A DNA stretch of 64,000 nt from Desmodesmus armatus (Eukaryota > Chlorophyta > Chlorophyceae > Sphaeropleales > Scenedesmaceae). Each line of letters begins with the position of its first letter. The stretch's first letter is position 1. The stretch is from the NCBI GenBank assembly GCA_007449985.2, contig VIIQ02000582.1, positions 62,001-126,000 on the forward strand. The letters run 5' to 3'. This document shows, in pieces, positions 1 through 12,800 of this stretch. Position numbers and translations under genes: made by a program. Under the pieces are notes generated by a model, which made no database searches, was not told where the DNA came from, and saw only the letters and a program-made list of their open reading frames with translations.

Positions 1-2324
1 CTGTATATCTTCATGAATCACTTGTGCCCGTCAATCGGAGCAGTGATTGCTCTGATAATGTTTGGGTCACCCCTCAAGGCAGTGATGCGGGCAGACAAGG
101 AGAAGAGCCTAGGGGTAGGCTGCATGCGTCTTTTATTGATACTAGACAAATTCTGCACACGCAACAGCACAATAGCTGCAGCATGGACGCGTCGCTTGGT
201 CACAACAGGCAACTGCAGCAGTCCTTGTCAGCAGCTGCTCCGGGACTTGTGCAGCTTTGCACCAGATGGACAGCTAGCAAGTGTACTGTAGCTTCAGGCT
301 GATACAAAAAGTACCACAGCTCCCAGAAGGTGGGTGCTAGCTGAGGACATGGCCTCAACAGCACCGTATGTGCTTGTTGTAGCGCAACAAGCCTTTGGCG
401 TTCCACCCTTGTTGTCTGCTCGTGCATCTACTGCCTTCGTCTCCCCTGACCTTGACCCACAGCGCTCTCCTTACTGCCTTACAGGAGCTGAACCCTCTGC
501 CGTTCATCGGCATCTTCGCCAACTGTACCGCCTGGCTGCTGTACGGCACCCTGACCAAGGACCCCTACGTGTACTTTTCCAACATCCTGGGCCTGCCCCT
601 GGGCTTTTGGATGATCTTCACCTCATTCAAGTGGGCCAATGAGAAGGTCAGTCAGGGTTATGGGTTTGGGGTTTCACTTAACCCCCTGCAGCACTGGGTG
701 CTTGTTGTTGACTGAGTAGCCCCTTGAGCTGCCTGGGTTTGCTCAGCAAGAAGTGGATGCAGCATCGTCATGCTGATTGCACCAGCAAATGCTATGTTGG
801 GTGTCAGACCCAACACCCTGATACACTTCAGCATCCTGTGGCAGAAATGTACTTTCGCACAGCACTACAGGCAGTGTGTATGCTTGGGCCAAATCACGGC
901 AACATCAGCTGCAAAGCAAGCACAACACCTCCTTGTGCCCCCAGCTTCCACTCAATGGCACAGATGTGAGTATGTTTCGCAACAATCGCCCACTGACAAT
1001 CCATTCTCTGCCATGTGTTTGCTGCTGTGCTGTTCTGCTGAGCACAGACCCAGAACCGTGTGCGCAACGTGTTCATGGTGTTTGTCTTCTTCTTCCTGCT
1101 CGTGGGAGTCATCAACCTCATGGCAGGCTTTGACTATGCAAAGAAGAAGCTGCTGTGGTGAGTCATCATGACATCATGAATGATTCGAACTGGTGCATGC
1201 TGCCTCTGACTCTAGTAAAGCCCTCATTCACAGCCCTGTGCGGCACAATGATAAATGTCGTGCTTTTTTGGACACACGAGACAGCAGGACAGCCGTGACA
1301 CACCGTGTGGGCCCAGTAGCGGGACAACTGATCGGCGGCGGGAAAAGCAAGGGCCAGTCAAGGTGCACTTTGCTGCATGTGCACCAAATCCCGGGCAATT
1401 TGCTTCCATCTGTCTTTCAAGGTCACATCAAGGTGCAGCAAACCGGCAGCGCCCCACAAGCCAACTCCTGTACTCCCCCACCTTCACTCTATGGGATATT
1501 GACTGAGCCTGTCTGCTGTGCTGTGCTGCGCCCTGCTGCTTGTGCTGCCTGCATCTCACAGGGGCTCTGCTGCCGTGGCAGTGCTGGGCGTGTACTACGT
1601 CTTCCCCCTGTCCACTGTGGGCAAGGTCCTGAAGGAGAGGGACTCCAGCAGCCTGTACTGGCCCATGTGCCTCATGAATGTCATCAACGGCTGCCTGTGG
1701 TTCGCATACGGCCTGGCCATTGTTGACTACTTCATCTTCGTGCCCAAGTGAGTGATCTGACGTTGGAATCAGAGGGATCAGAGCTCTGGAATGGTGCAGT
1801 GGCAATGCGCAGCGTCACTTGGCTGTAGTTGGAGATGCTGTGTGTAACTTTCATTCGGGGCGCTGAGCAGCCAGGACGCAGTATCTGCAAGAGTATCGCA
1901 CTGCAGCTGTATGTACTGCATCATGGTGATGCAGCTGCACAGCAACCCAGAACCCATTTCAGCCTTGGGGCATGGGGTGATCTATGTAATATCCTTCTAC
2001 ACATGCATGCAGCCGCACCTCCTGACCCTGCTCCACTACCGCTGCTGCTGCCCTTCGTGCCTCCCACCCCTCCTTCCTGCCCCCCACAGCGGCGTCGGTG
2101 CAGCCTTCAACGTCGTCTGCCTGATCCTCTCCTTCGTGTTCCCGGCCAAGAACCGCCCACCAAAGACGGAGTCTGAGGGCGGCTTCTTCCGCCGCTTCAG
2201 CAGCAGCATCAAGGGCAAGAATGGCCAGGCTGCTGCTGAGCGTGACACAGAGATCGGCTCTGATGTGTCCAAGTCTGACTTGGAGCATGCAACCAACATC
2301 GTTGCCGACAGCAGCAGGCTGTGA
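1..2324 (+). CDS. SWEET sugar transporter A (5' end cut by window edge)
   Basis: A SWEET (MtN3/saliva) carrier, predicted to move sugars passively across a membrane through seven helices. The exons are 1-114, 485-646, 1048-1157, 1562-1747 and 2090-2324, all with GT-AG joins that keep frame (268 codons visible). The first helix begins LYIFMNH, matching residue 4 of the neighbouring SWEET B, so only about three codons are lost. Family hallmarks are WLLYGTLTKDPYVYFSN in the first repeat, a second repeat with VLGVYYVFPLSTV and WFAYGLAIVDYF, and a Pro-Asn-Gly motif rebuilt across the last splice. The cytosolic tail is hydrophilic (RRFSSSIKGKN) and much longer than in copy B. Exon boundaries match SWEET B exactly, so this is a tandem duplicate. 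Substrate and membrane cannot be read from sequence. Confidence 0.93.
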
Positions 2325-4435
2325 ACAGCACAACCACCAACAATGCAGGGTATGCAGATGGACAGCGCTAGCGCAATATCTGCTGGTGGTTGCTGCCGGC
2401 AGGTTGTCAGCTGTGAACAACAAGCAGTGTTGATTGTCGCTGCAGCAGGATGTGAGCAGCGGCTGCTTGCGATGAGCTTTGCTGGAGCAGCAGTATTGCC
2501 TCACCGCTGCGTCTGGGGTATCCTATGGGACATTTTGTACGGCTGAGGCATGCAAAGCAGGTTTGGCAGCACTGTGATGTGCTGTGCTGTGCCGTGCTGT
2601 GCTGGGATGCACAGCCAACACAAAGGGGCTTGCATTTGCCCCCATCTGGGGTGCTCTATGCTCTTTTGTGGCGACGGCGGCATCAATTCAACCCCAGGGC
2701 AGTAGTGCCCCTTACCCAGTATCTTTGAATTCGATTGGTAGTTTTGTTCTCTCAAGCAGCATGCTGTGAAGCACGCTGCTGTCACATGCGACTGCTGCCG
2801 CTGCATTTCATCGCAGTGACACACATACATGCGTGTACTCTTACATAGACAGGACTGACCGGTTGACTGCAGGATGTAGCTCAGAGGAGGGGTTCTGGCT
2901 GCTGGTTGACTTGTGTTGTGCCATGATATGTTACAATGGTGGCCATGTAGCACTACACTTGACCCTCCTGCAGCCCCTGTACATCATGCCACAGTTTTGC
3001 ACCAGCATGCTGTTGCAATCCTGCCTGGCATTCAGATTGGTATGTGTTCTTCGTTTGTCTGCCATTGCTTGAGTCCTGGTTTGCGCTGTGACTGTGCGTG
3101 TGGCATTGTTTTGGTTGTGGTGTGGCTGACTGGATTCCTTCAACCTGATCCGCGTGTTGTGCCAGCACCGTGGATTGGATGCATGCTTCATTATTTGCTG
3201 AGGGTTTGCCTCAACCCTCATCCTCCCTTCTGCACCGACCATCCAAGCACACAGCCTTTCCATGTCATTTCCAAGCTGCCAGACCCTGGCAACCCAGGTT
3301 CAAAGGGCAACACCGATGTTGCTTGTGACCGTCCTTGCACCTGCTAGTTGTGAGCATAGAGTCTAATGGACCATTGCACATTGAACCAGCTGCACCTGTG
3401 CACCCCAGGATGTGGGCGATTTTGGATGCCCAGGTATGGCTTGTGTGGTTCAGCTTGTCACCCATTGAAACAAACAACAAAGCAGATGCGCGGCTGTTCC
3501 GGGCTAAGTAGTCAGTGGATCATTAGGGCGCACCAATCTTTGAGTGGATGTTGGTAGCGTATGTTATCAAAGTGACATTGCAAGAGTCTCTCACATTACA
3601 GAATGGAAAACAGCCCACATGGCAAGAAAGGGCAGCCATGTAAAGGTGCACCCCTTGCGTGAACACCGCACAGCAGAAAAAGTCAGGCCCTGCCCTGAGG
3701 GGAAAGAAGTGGAGGTAGAAACTCAGAAGGCTGCATGAGAATGCATGCATCCTTTCCACTGCCTGACACTGTTATGGACATCACAGCCATCGTCACTATA
3801 AACCTTTGCAAGGCACAGCCAGCTGGCCAGCTGGGTCCAGGCTGGGACAGGCAACCTGATCAAGCCACGTAGTACCTTCTGATATTTTCAGACCTGTTCA
3901 AGAAGCTGAAAAAAAGCTATATCATTTGCTGTCAGATGGGCCCGGGCCACACATCAAATTGCGAAGTCGAGCGGTCGGGTGAGTCACTCAGGACCAGCAA
4001 GGCACCGTGGCGCCTCCACCGTGTGTGCGCCTGACATTTTTCTTGCATCAATTGTTCGGCTCTTGCTTGAAGTTTTTGAGGCTGCTTACTCCAGCTTCCC
4101 GCCATTTGGCACCAGAGGATCCAGCAGCCACCAACGTGAGCATAAGCTGGAACCGTGTTTGCTCAATAAACCGTTTAAATATAAATAACCAGTTGGGTTG
4201 CTCCACTCGAGCAGTTGTCACCTGAGTTGTTGGCCCGGCCTCTGGCACGCGCGAAAGCGTCAGCAGGAAGCCTTTTCGGCATAAACAAATAGGATCACGA
4301 TGCAGATCTGCTGCACAGCTGTGTCATCAGCCCGACAGCGCAGTCCGAGCTTCTGCAGTAGCTGCCCTGCTGTGCAACAGCTGGTGACTTGACAGAGTGT
4401 GACTGCCTGTCTGTGTGCAGGGTCAAGCAGGCCCA
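2325..4435. other. Intergenic region between the two SWEET genes
   Basis: About 2.1 kb that should hold the 3' UTR of SWEET A and the promoter of SWEET B. I saw no conserved coding exon, tRNA or strong repeat. The open frames here are short and give no recognisable protein. A pyrimidine-containing stretch ending in CAG lies just before the SWEET B start (about 4411-4420), so a further upstream non-coding or short coding exon is possible. Confidence 0.5.
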
Positions 4436-6421
4436 ATGGATTTCCTTTACATCTTCATGAACCACATTTGCCCGGCAGCAGGAGCTGTTATAGCCCTGCT
4501 CATGTTCTCAACACCTATGAAGGCAGTGTTGGGGGCAAACAGGGCCAAGGACCTTGGGGTGAGCAGCCAGCGGCATGGCTGGCGTCGTGGCCACCAGAAC
4601 AGCTTGCAGCTTCTACAGCGTTGCAGCATGTACCAGCTCAGTTCAGGAACTGCATTTTGAGAGTCAGGGCAAAACACCAGCACATGCGGACACTAGCAGC
4701 AGGCTTGCACCGGCTAATCAGCCAGTGAAGTCCGTCAGCTTCACAAGCCGCTACAACAGGCGCTGTGCTGCTGCAATAGCCCACATCTTGGGTCAAGCAA
4801 GCAGCGCAGGCATGCATCACAGCAGCTTTCATGCGCATGGCCATCATCCATCAAGAGAAGCTGCTTGGCAGCACTATTGGCTGCAGCATGTCAGCAGCAC
4901 AGAGTTGGCCACAGCAAGCTACATGACCCCTGTCAATCAAAGCAAGGTACAAACTTTATGCTGCTTATTTTATCCCTGCTGCAGGAATTGAACCCTCTCC
5001 CATTCCTGGGTATAGTGTTCAACTGTGCCGCCTGGCTGCTGTACGGCACTCTGACCAAGGACCCCTACGTGTACTTCTCCAACATCCTGGGCCTGCCCCT
5101 GGGTATCTTCTACGTCTTCACCAGCATCAAGTTTGCAACAGAGAAGGTAAGCAGTTCGCCTGGAGCATTGCAGCGATCAGCTGATCAGAAATCCAAAGCT
5201 TGTGGATTTGCAGCAGAGTCTTCAGGCAGTAGTTGTGGTCGTTGTTGCTCAATCACGCACATCATGCGATGTGCAATTCTGATATCACAATGCCAGCGGT
5301 CACTGCTCACACCCAGCAGATGAGCTCAAAGCAGGTTGACTTTGACAGCGTCTTGCACATCAAACTCCACACTCCTGCTGTTGTCTCCTGCAGGTGCAAG
5401 ACAGGCTGCGTAACATCTTCCTTGGCTTCCTTGCCTTCTTCCTGGTTGTGGGGGTGATCAACTTGATGGCACCCTTGGACTATGCTGGAAAGAAGCTGCT
5501 GTGGTGAGCCTCAAAATTGAAATCAAGCAGCAGGAGGCATTCAAGCTGCAAACAAACACATCTAGCAAGCCGCCAGTGTGGCTCTAAGTTGTTTTGGGTT
5601 GAGGCATACCAGCATGTGGGCAGACAACATGGGTTGTTCCCAATTCAAGCAAAGGGGCCCTGTAGTTGGCTTCGGCTGCATCACCCCAGGTGACCGCTTC
5701 TCATCCCAGAACATCTTTGAGGCATACTAGGTCAGGGCCTCAGCCGCCGGCTGCCTGTCCCTTACACTTCACACAACACAGCCACCATACTCACCATTTG
5801 CACCTTGCTGGTCCTTCCTGCCGTCCGTATATCCTTGCATTTCGACAGGGGCTCTGCTGCCGTGACAGTGCTGGGTGTCTACTATGTGGCTCCCCTGTCC
5901 ACCGTTGCTACCGTCCTCAAGAACAGGGACTCTAGCAGCCTGTACTGGCCGCTGTCCCTTATGAATGTCATCAACGGCTGCCTGTGGTTCGCATACGGCC
6001 TGGCCATTCTTGACTACTTCATCTTTGTGCCAAAGTAAGTGGCAGCGCATATCATATCAGGTTCGACAGTGATGTGTCATTGTTATGCATGTGGGGTTGA
6101 CCTCACCTGATTAGTTGACAGGTCTAAGACAAGACTGCATGAGGGGCGTACTGACGTTACCGGTGGCTCTGTTGCTGCGTGTGTCTAACCGGCCCATGGT
6201 GTGTCCTGTGCTCCTGCAGCGGTGTGGGAGCAGTCTTCAACATAATCTGCTTGGGGATGTGCTTTGCCTTCCCTGCCAAGTCCCGGGCAGCTGCCAAGCA
6301 GACAGAAACAGACAGCAGCAGCAGTGGGCTGTTTGGCTGCTTCCGCAAGGGCGGCAACCTGCCAATCACAGCCGACACCCCAGAAAACAAGGATGTGGAG
6401 GCCAGCACAGGACAGATCTGA
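4436..6421 (+). CDS. SWEET sugar transporter B
   Basis: A complete tandem paralogue of SWEET A, 260 aa. The exons are 4436-4558, 4985-5146, 5394-5503, 5849-6034 and 6220-6421; the three internal exons (162, 110 and 186 bp) have exactly the lengths seen in copy A. Two MtN3/saliva repeats are visible: helix 1 MDFLYIFMNHICPAAG, then WLLYGTLTKDPYVYFSNILG, and in the second half VTVLGVYYVAPLSTV and WFAYGLAILDYF. A Pro-Asn-Gly motif is rebuilt across the last splice. The C-terminal tail is short and hydrophilic. I chose the ATG at 4436 because it directly precedes helix 1; a GTG-led extension to 4415 is unlikely in a eukaryote. A TGTAA motif sits at 6493-6497, 72 bp after the stop. Transport role is from the family; the substrate is unknown. 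Confidence 0.94.
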
Positions 6422-8842
6422 ACCCTCAGCTGCGTTTTGGCAATGATTGCAAGGGTGCTGTCGCAGCAGCTCACAGACTTTGCCCATGGCAGTGTAAATT
6501 CCTGGGTACAGTTCCCAACTTTGTTGCACTGGCAGGATCTTGAGTCAGAGCTGACTGAAATGATAGGCCAGGCCTAAGTCCAGGTGTATCAGGCTGCAGC
6601 CTGCGCTATCTGTACCATACTGTCATAGGAAACTGACTGAGGGTATTTGTGACTGTTGGCCTGGTTGGCTGGTTGGTTTGTTTCAGGCTGGGACATCAGG
6701 TCAGCAACCTGTTTCCATAGCAGGCTTGGCCATGCAATGCAGCTGTAGCTGTAGTGTCACACTACAAGCTATACAACCGACCATGCAGCGTGCTTGGCTT
6801 GCCTGTGACTGTAGCAAAGTGGTAAAGTTGTTCATGATTGATTTTGTCTGATAGGCCACTAGGCAGGGTTTTGTAGCACTGCTGTTACCATGCATGGTGC
6901 ATTAATGCACATGCATGAGCTGCAGCAATTGTGCTAGCGCTTGCACAACACTGTTGGTAGGCTTGCTAATGACAGTGTCCTCAGGTGCAGCTGTCATGAT
7001 ATATGTAGGCAAGTAGCAGCACACTGCAAGGTTTGGTGATGCCATATGGCTGATAACCTTTGAGCACAGTTTTGCGCTCAGTACCGTATGTCACAGTAAC
7101 CCAAGGTATAACTTGCGGCTGATAGTGGTGAGCTGCAAGGCGCATACTGCACACACTTGGTGGCTGGCAGCTGTCATATGTTCAGCTGATTACTTTAGCT
7201 TCTTTTAGTCGCCAGTCACCTGCCTTTCTGGAGGTTGTTTCGCCTCGTTTTCCCCTGGCATAGTTTGTATGGATCAGTGTGTGTCATGCTGCTGTGTTGA
7301 GTTTATGCCTAGACTAGCCATGCAACCGCAGCCAGTAGTGTGCACAGAGTTTGACTTGTGTCCAAAGTTTTGGCACTTAGACGGCCAGTTAGGGTCTTTG
7401 TGCGCGTACTGTGTGTGTACCTCGTGCAGTGCACGCCCGATTTTGTGTGTCACTGTGTTGTACTGGGATTTTTGGGTGGTGCAGCATGGGTTGTGTGCTT
7501 GAGTAGGGAGTTGCAACAAGTTCTTGGTGAGTGTCCACTACAGCCCTACAGGATGTGACCCCCAGTCAGTGGCCCTGCTGGAGCATGTAAGGCTGGCACA
7601 GGGCCAGCAGGGCCCCTTCAGAGTCTGGGGCGCAACGTGCACCGCAGGAATATGCCAAGATGAAAAGGATTATGTCAGCATGCTTGCCATGCATGATGCA
7701 TGCACACAGGATCAGTAAGGGCTCTCCAGGAGCATGAAGCACATCATGTGGCCAGCCTGGGAAGTTGTGTAAGGCTTTGAGTGTGCCATACTCAACAGCT
7801 GCACGACCAGCACATGTTGTGGCAGCTTGCTAGTGCTGCTTATGCTCTGAGGTGCTGCCAGTGCTTTGTGCTAGGGTTTAGGCCATTCTCTCTCTCAGGT
7901 ATGGCGCGTGACTGCGTGCACAGCAGATGACTGGGATAACAATGCAGGCTCCAAGCCTGTGTTGTGAATGACAATATGAGCACAGGGGCGGGGCTGGTGT
8001 AATGCCTGCAAGTCCAATTGTTGCAAGATTTGGCTACTAAGTAGTATGCTGTCTTTGAGCGTTTGGGTGGCTTCGCATGCAAGCGCACTTCACATCCTGA
8101 ACCTTTACACGATTTTGGCATGCTGTTAGTGTCAGATGGATGTGCACCCCATGCCATGGCTGTGTCACTGAAAACACATAACAACACAGCTTGGAACACT
8201 GTCAATGCATGTCATGAGTCATGACACATGCTGCCTTGCCCTTGCTGGTATTCAATAACTGCCAGGTCATAATTTGCTACAGTACATTACAGGTATGGGG
8301 GGACAAAGTCCAAAATTCAGCACCAGCCACCGAGCCAAGGGCTCACGAGAGTGCCCAAAAAGCACACCACTTGATGCAACCCCACAGGCACCTGTCCCAT
8401 GCACCCGATGCATGCACCTGTCGCAATGGTTTGGCTGTCTGGCAGCACGCGCCTGACCAGCTGGCTATACACTCCCCCTTTCCATTAAGGGTATAAGTAC
8501 ACCTTGTGGCACAACAGCGGTGTGCACTCCAGAAGGGCACCAGGGCTGATATGCCATTGCCATGCTGGCCTTTCACAAAGATGGCCCAGCTACCAGCTGT
8601 GCTGATACATGCCGCAAATGGTGGCACAATGCCCTGGCAGAGGGCCAGACAACACACAGCTGCTGCAGCATCTCGTATTCAACGTTGGGACCACTCAGCA
8701 GCCCAGTTGATGAGGCACGGCCGCAGCATCTGCTGCATGTGCTGCTGCTTCGCGCTGCATCCGCTGCTGCTTTGTGACGCGGCAGTGGCCTTGGTGGATG
8801 CTGCTCATGCTGTGATACTGATACATAAACAACACATGCACT
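6422..8842. other. Intergenic region after SWEET B
   Basis: About 2.4 kb with the SWEET B 3' UTR (TGTAA at 6493-6497) and, at its right end, the 3' flank of the minus-strand COPS9 gene. I recognise no gene. An 11-bp inverted repeat (7571-7581 with 7604-7614, arm GGCCCTGCTGG) could form a hairpin with a 22-nt loop. Many short open frames on both strands look random. Confidence 0.45.
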
Positions 8843-9586
8843 TTATTGCGGCATGTTGATGTCATCCTCGTCAAAGTCGTCCTGCAAGCAGCAATACCAA
8901 AAGCATGCACACAGTCAGCACAGCCACAGCAGCAGCAGCATAAGGGACATGCATGTAAGCAGCACAGCTATAATGACAACATCAGCATACAGCAATGCTG
9001 ATCACAGTGATGCACCGAGATGGCCACCAAGCCAGGACGTGCTGGTCACCCAAAGCTGGGTCGCAGGCAGCATCTGTTTGCGCTTGAAGGCCTTGTTACA
9101 AGACAGCTGCATGCATGATCTAGTTGCTGCACCTGTGGTGTCTGTTGGTGCCGTAAGTTGTGGCCTGGGTCTATGCCAAAAGATCTGGTGTATATTGAGG
9201 CAGACCCAGAGCAGATGGGATGCAGGCCCCCAGGAGCTGCTGCACACTGCTGCATGTATGCCAGCTTTCACAACACTCCAGCAAGGTGGCCGACCACCTC
9301 CAACATAGGTTCAGGCTTCCGCTGCTGTACATGCAGGTTCGCAGTTGGCATCACAGGCATGTGGCACAGGCTACTGCTCTCAGTTAAGCCTGTGTCCTAT
9401 AGATGGCCCTAGCCACCTATCTTGAACATAACACTGACACAGCCACCTCACCTCGAACCTGTTGAAGAAGTCAGTGTCCACGAGCTTCTCCTGCACACTG
9501 GCGCCCTCCATCCCCTCAAGCAGCTCCCTGGAGTCGTCATCAAACAGGAAGTCCTCAGGCCCAATCATCCCAGGCAATGGCTTCAT
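8843..9586 (-). CDS. COPS9: COP9 signalosome subunit 9 (CSNAP/MYEOV2-like), 57 aa
   Basis: A very small two-exon gene. Exon 1 is 9586-9452 (45 codons, from MKPLPGMIGPEDF to FFNRFE); the donor is GTGAGG and the acceptor TTGCAG; exon 2 is 8881-8843 (DDFDEDDINMPQ then stop). The joined tail TDFFNRFEDDFDEDDI matches the diagnostic acidic C-terminus of CSN9 (CSNAP), the accessory subunit that binds the COP9 signalosome through an aromatic-acidic motif and tunes cullin deneddylation. The length, 57 aa, equals that of the human protein. The gene is divergent from the TPR/SGNH gene, with 303 bp between start codons. The second exon codes for only 12 residues and would be missed by most gene finders. 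Identification rests on the tail motif and length. Confidence 0.85.
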
Positions 9587-9889
9587 GAGGGATTAGGCTG
9601 CTAGTTGGTTGTGCCAGTAGCAATGTTTGGCTTTGCTGAGATGCCAAGGTGGGAGTGATCCAAGAAGTTGGGTGTGCGTCCTAGTGCGTATGGAGGACTA
9701 CCTTGTGATTCAGGAATTTCCTGACGAACGTTTCTAAAGTAAAGCACGTCCCATGCTACGAACAGCTGTTGGGGTTCAGCAGATCACCCATCAGATCAGC
9801 AAGGCAGCTCACCCATAGCACTGCATCTGCACATTGCAGAAATGCAAATGCATACCCCGTGATGCGGTCGTGCTGCAAGCCTCCTGCAC
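9587..9889. promoter_or_regulatory. Shared divergent promoter region, COPS9 / TPR-SGNH
   Basis: 303 bp separate the two divergent start codons (9586 minus, 9890 plus). No TATA box is obvious in it. Its role as a bidirectional promoter is inferred from gene layout only. Confidence 0.4.
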
Positions 9890-12800
9890 ATGTCTGACTC
9901 ACATACAGGCAGCCATGAACAGCAGCTGCACACAGCCAGCCAGGGTGCAGCAAAAAAACAGTGGCGCACAGCAGTCAGCCTGCTGCGTCCTCTGACTGAA
10001 ACAGGCCACCTTGAAGCTTCGAGGCTGCTATGTCAAGTCCTTTTATCAGCTGGCAGGCCTGCAGAAGCAGCAGAGCATCTGGCTGTTGTGATAGATGCCC
10101 ACCCTGGTGAGGACCCTAAGCATCCTGATGCTTCCTGCCGCCCACAAACCACTCCTGCACTGTCACAATTGCATTTTGCCTATGTTGATGTACCTTAAGA
10201 ACAGCTCAGCAAGCTGCCAAACCTGTGCCTGCGTTGCAGGGGACGTGCAATTGCTCAAGCAGCTGGGTGACTGCCACTTGCAAGCCAGCCGCTGGCAGCC
10301 CGCCCTGACTGCCTACCAGCACGCACTTGCCCTGCTTCAAGACCAGCAGCAGCAGCACCGCCAGCAGGCAACACTGCAGGTGCATGCAAAGGACGACCCC
10401 ACCAGCCAACCCCAGCAGCTGCAGGATGCAGCACGCCCAGCACATGTGCTGGACCTTGTCCTGCAGTCCTGCTGCGCAGCAGCGATGTACCCCCAGGGTG
10501 GCGCCCATGCAGAGGCCGCGGTTCATTTGGTGCAGTCTGTCATGCAGCAGCAGGCAGGCAAGAAGCTGCCTCAGGCGCTGAAGCTGTACTCTCAGGTGAT
10601 CTTGGTCATCAGCAAGCACTCGGGCATCTGAACCCATGTCTGCACCATTCTGATGCATGCACACCTATCTTTCACAATTTATCAAATGTTTTTGTGCACC
10701 AACAATGTTGTACAGGTAGCATTGGACAGGCAGCTGTGGGCCGCCGCTGCCACTGCTGCTGTCGAGCTGCTGGCTCAGCAGCCTGAGGACAGGGAGGTAC
10801 AGAAGCTGCTTGCACATGCTGTACAGGTGCGCGCAGCCAGCTTGGGATGCGTCAGCCGTTGTCTCGTGCATCTGTATAAGCCCTTGCCAGCAGTCCATGT
10901 CATGCTGCATACGTGATTTGATTCGTAGCATCTTGCATTCAGCTCTGATGGTGCCCTCGGCAGCTGCTGACTGCCGTCCGGCCTGCTGTGTCACTTCATG
11001 CTGCATCTGGCTGCCAGCCTGTGCTCTGCAGTACCACTCGAATGCATAACCTCTCGCCATGTGCTGTCCTGCAGGACTCCAGGGGTATGGATGGCCTGCT
11101 GTCAGCTGTGCTGAGCCACAAGCAGCCCATGCGTGCAGCCCAAACCTGTCAACCGGGTTCCGCCCCTGCCGCGGCTGACACTGCAGAACCAGCACCAGCA
11201 GCCAACAGCCAAGCAGCATCCACAGCAAGCACTAGCCCTGTCAGTGCAGCGGCAATGGCATTTTTAGCCAATGTACTGCTAACCCAGGGAGCAGTACAGC
11301 AGGCAGTCCGGCTGTACCGCTGTGCTGTACAGCTCTGCCCAGGGTCTAGCCGGTGTGTGCTGGGGTTGGCGCAAGCTTTAGAGGTGCATTGTGACTATGA
11401 CGGGGTCTTGCAGGCGTTTTTGGGGTTGTGCCGGTCAAACAGTCAGCAGCAGCTTGGACCCTTGAAGTTGCAGGTGGGTGTGTGATGCTGTCAGGTGGTG
11501 TCCGCCTGCAAGCGTTGGTAAGTACTGCATGTATGCATCGCAGGTGCTGCTTTGCAGCTGTACAGCCATGTCAAGTGGAGGCTGCTCAGCATAAGGTTGT
11601 TGAGTTTGTTTGAAGTAACTGCCAACTGTGCTGCAAGGTGCTATACACACACGGCAGCTAGTAACCCTGGTTTGCCGTCTGAGGCTTCATGTATCACGCT
11701 TGAACTCATTGGAGCCGGGGTGAACTGCAAGTGTCTCTGCACCACCTGATTTTGCCGCCGTCCTCATTCAACGCAGGAAGTACTTGCCCTGTCAGCATTG
11801 CAGCAGGCGCCCCAACGGCCGCTCGCGTTTGGCAGCCTGGACTGGATCCAACACACAACTGCGCAGCAGCACACAGCCGCTCATGAACAGCACACAGCCG
11901 GCCGCCAGGCCATTGCGAAATCATCAACGCGACAGCAAGATCACCACCAGCAGCAGCAGCATGAGCACCAGCAGCAGCAGGAGCATCCACAGAGGCAGGA
12001 GCATTCAAGGCAGCGGGATGCAGGAGCAGAGCAGGGTGCAGGGCAGGATCACTCCCCGCTCACAAAGCTGATGCAGACAGCCCTTCACATTGACGAGGCT
12101 GTCCCTCAGCAGACTGGCAAGAGCACCTGCATGCCTCATATGGCTGGCTGGCAGTTGGCAGAGGCATGCGATGGCTCCTGCCTACCTCTGCCAACTGCCA
12201 GCCAGCTATCAGCGGACCCTCCTGCCCAAATGCTGCCGCAGATGCCACAGCAGCAGCAGCCATGCAGGCAAGCTACAATGCCACCTGGTGGTCTGCATGA
12301 GCAGCAGCAGCACTGTGAAGAAGCCTGTGTGCTGTACAGCAGTGCTTCAACCCCAGCACATCACAGCTGCCCAGCAGCAGCAGCAGCAGCCTCAAGAGCA
12401 GCTGAGCAGCTGCCTGTGCCCGCACTCATGCCCACAGCAGTGGATCTCAGCAAGCTGGCACTTGTCAGCACAGCTGCCAAGGTCCTGTTCTGTGGGGGCG
12501 CACTGCAGGCTGCTCAGCAGCTGCTGCAGTGGTGTGAAGTGGCAGAGCAGGCAGCAGCAGCGCAGCAGCCGCTGCACCACAGCAGTGTGAGGAACGAGGT
12601 GGCGTATGCCAAACTTCTGCGGACGCTACTGCTAGAGGTGCCGCCGCCGTTGTGTGCAAGGGATCTCTCGCACAGGGGGAGTTATCCTGTGCTGTATGTG
12701 TGTGGAGACTCCCATGTTCTTCCTCGTAAGTAGCGCAGTGTGGATGGAGCTTTACAAGCAGTGGTTGCTGCCTACAAGCACGTTTCTTGCTGTGTATGCA

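Noticed and set aside
7571..7614. 11-bp inverted repeat as a terminator or small RNA
   Set aside because: Short arms with a 22-nt loop are common by chance in this composition; there is no adjacent gene end.
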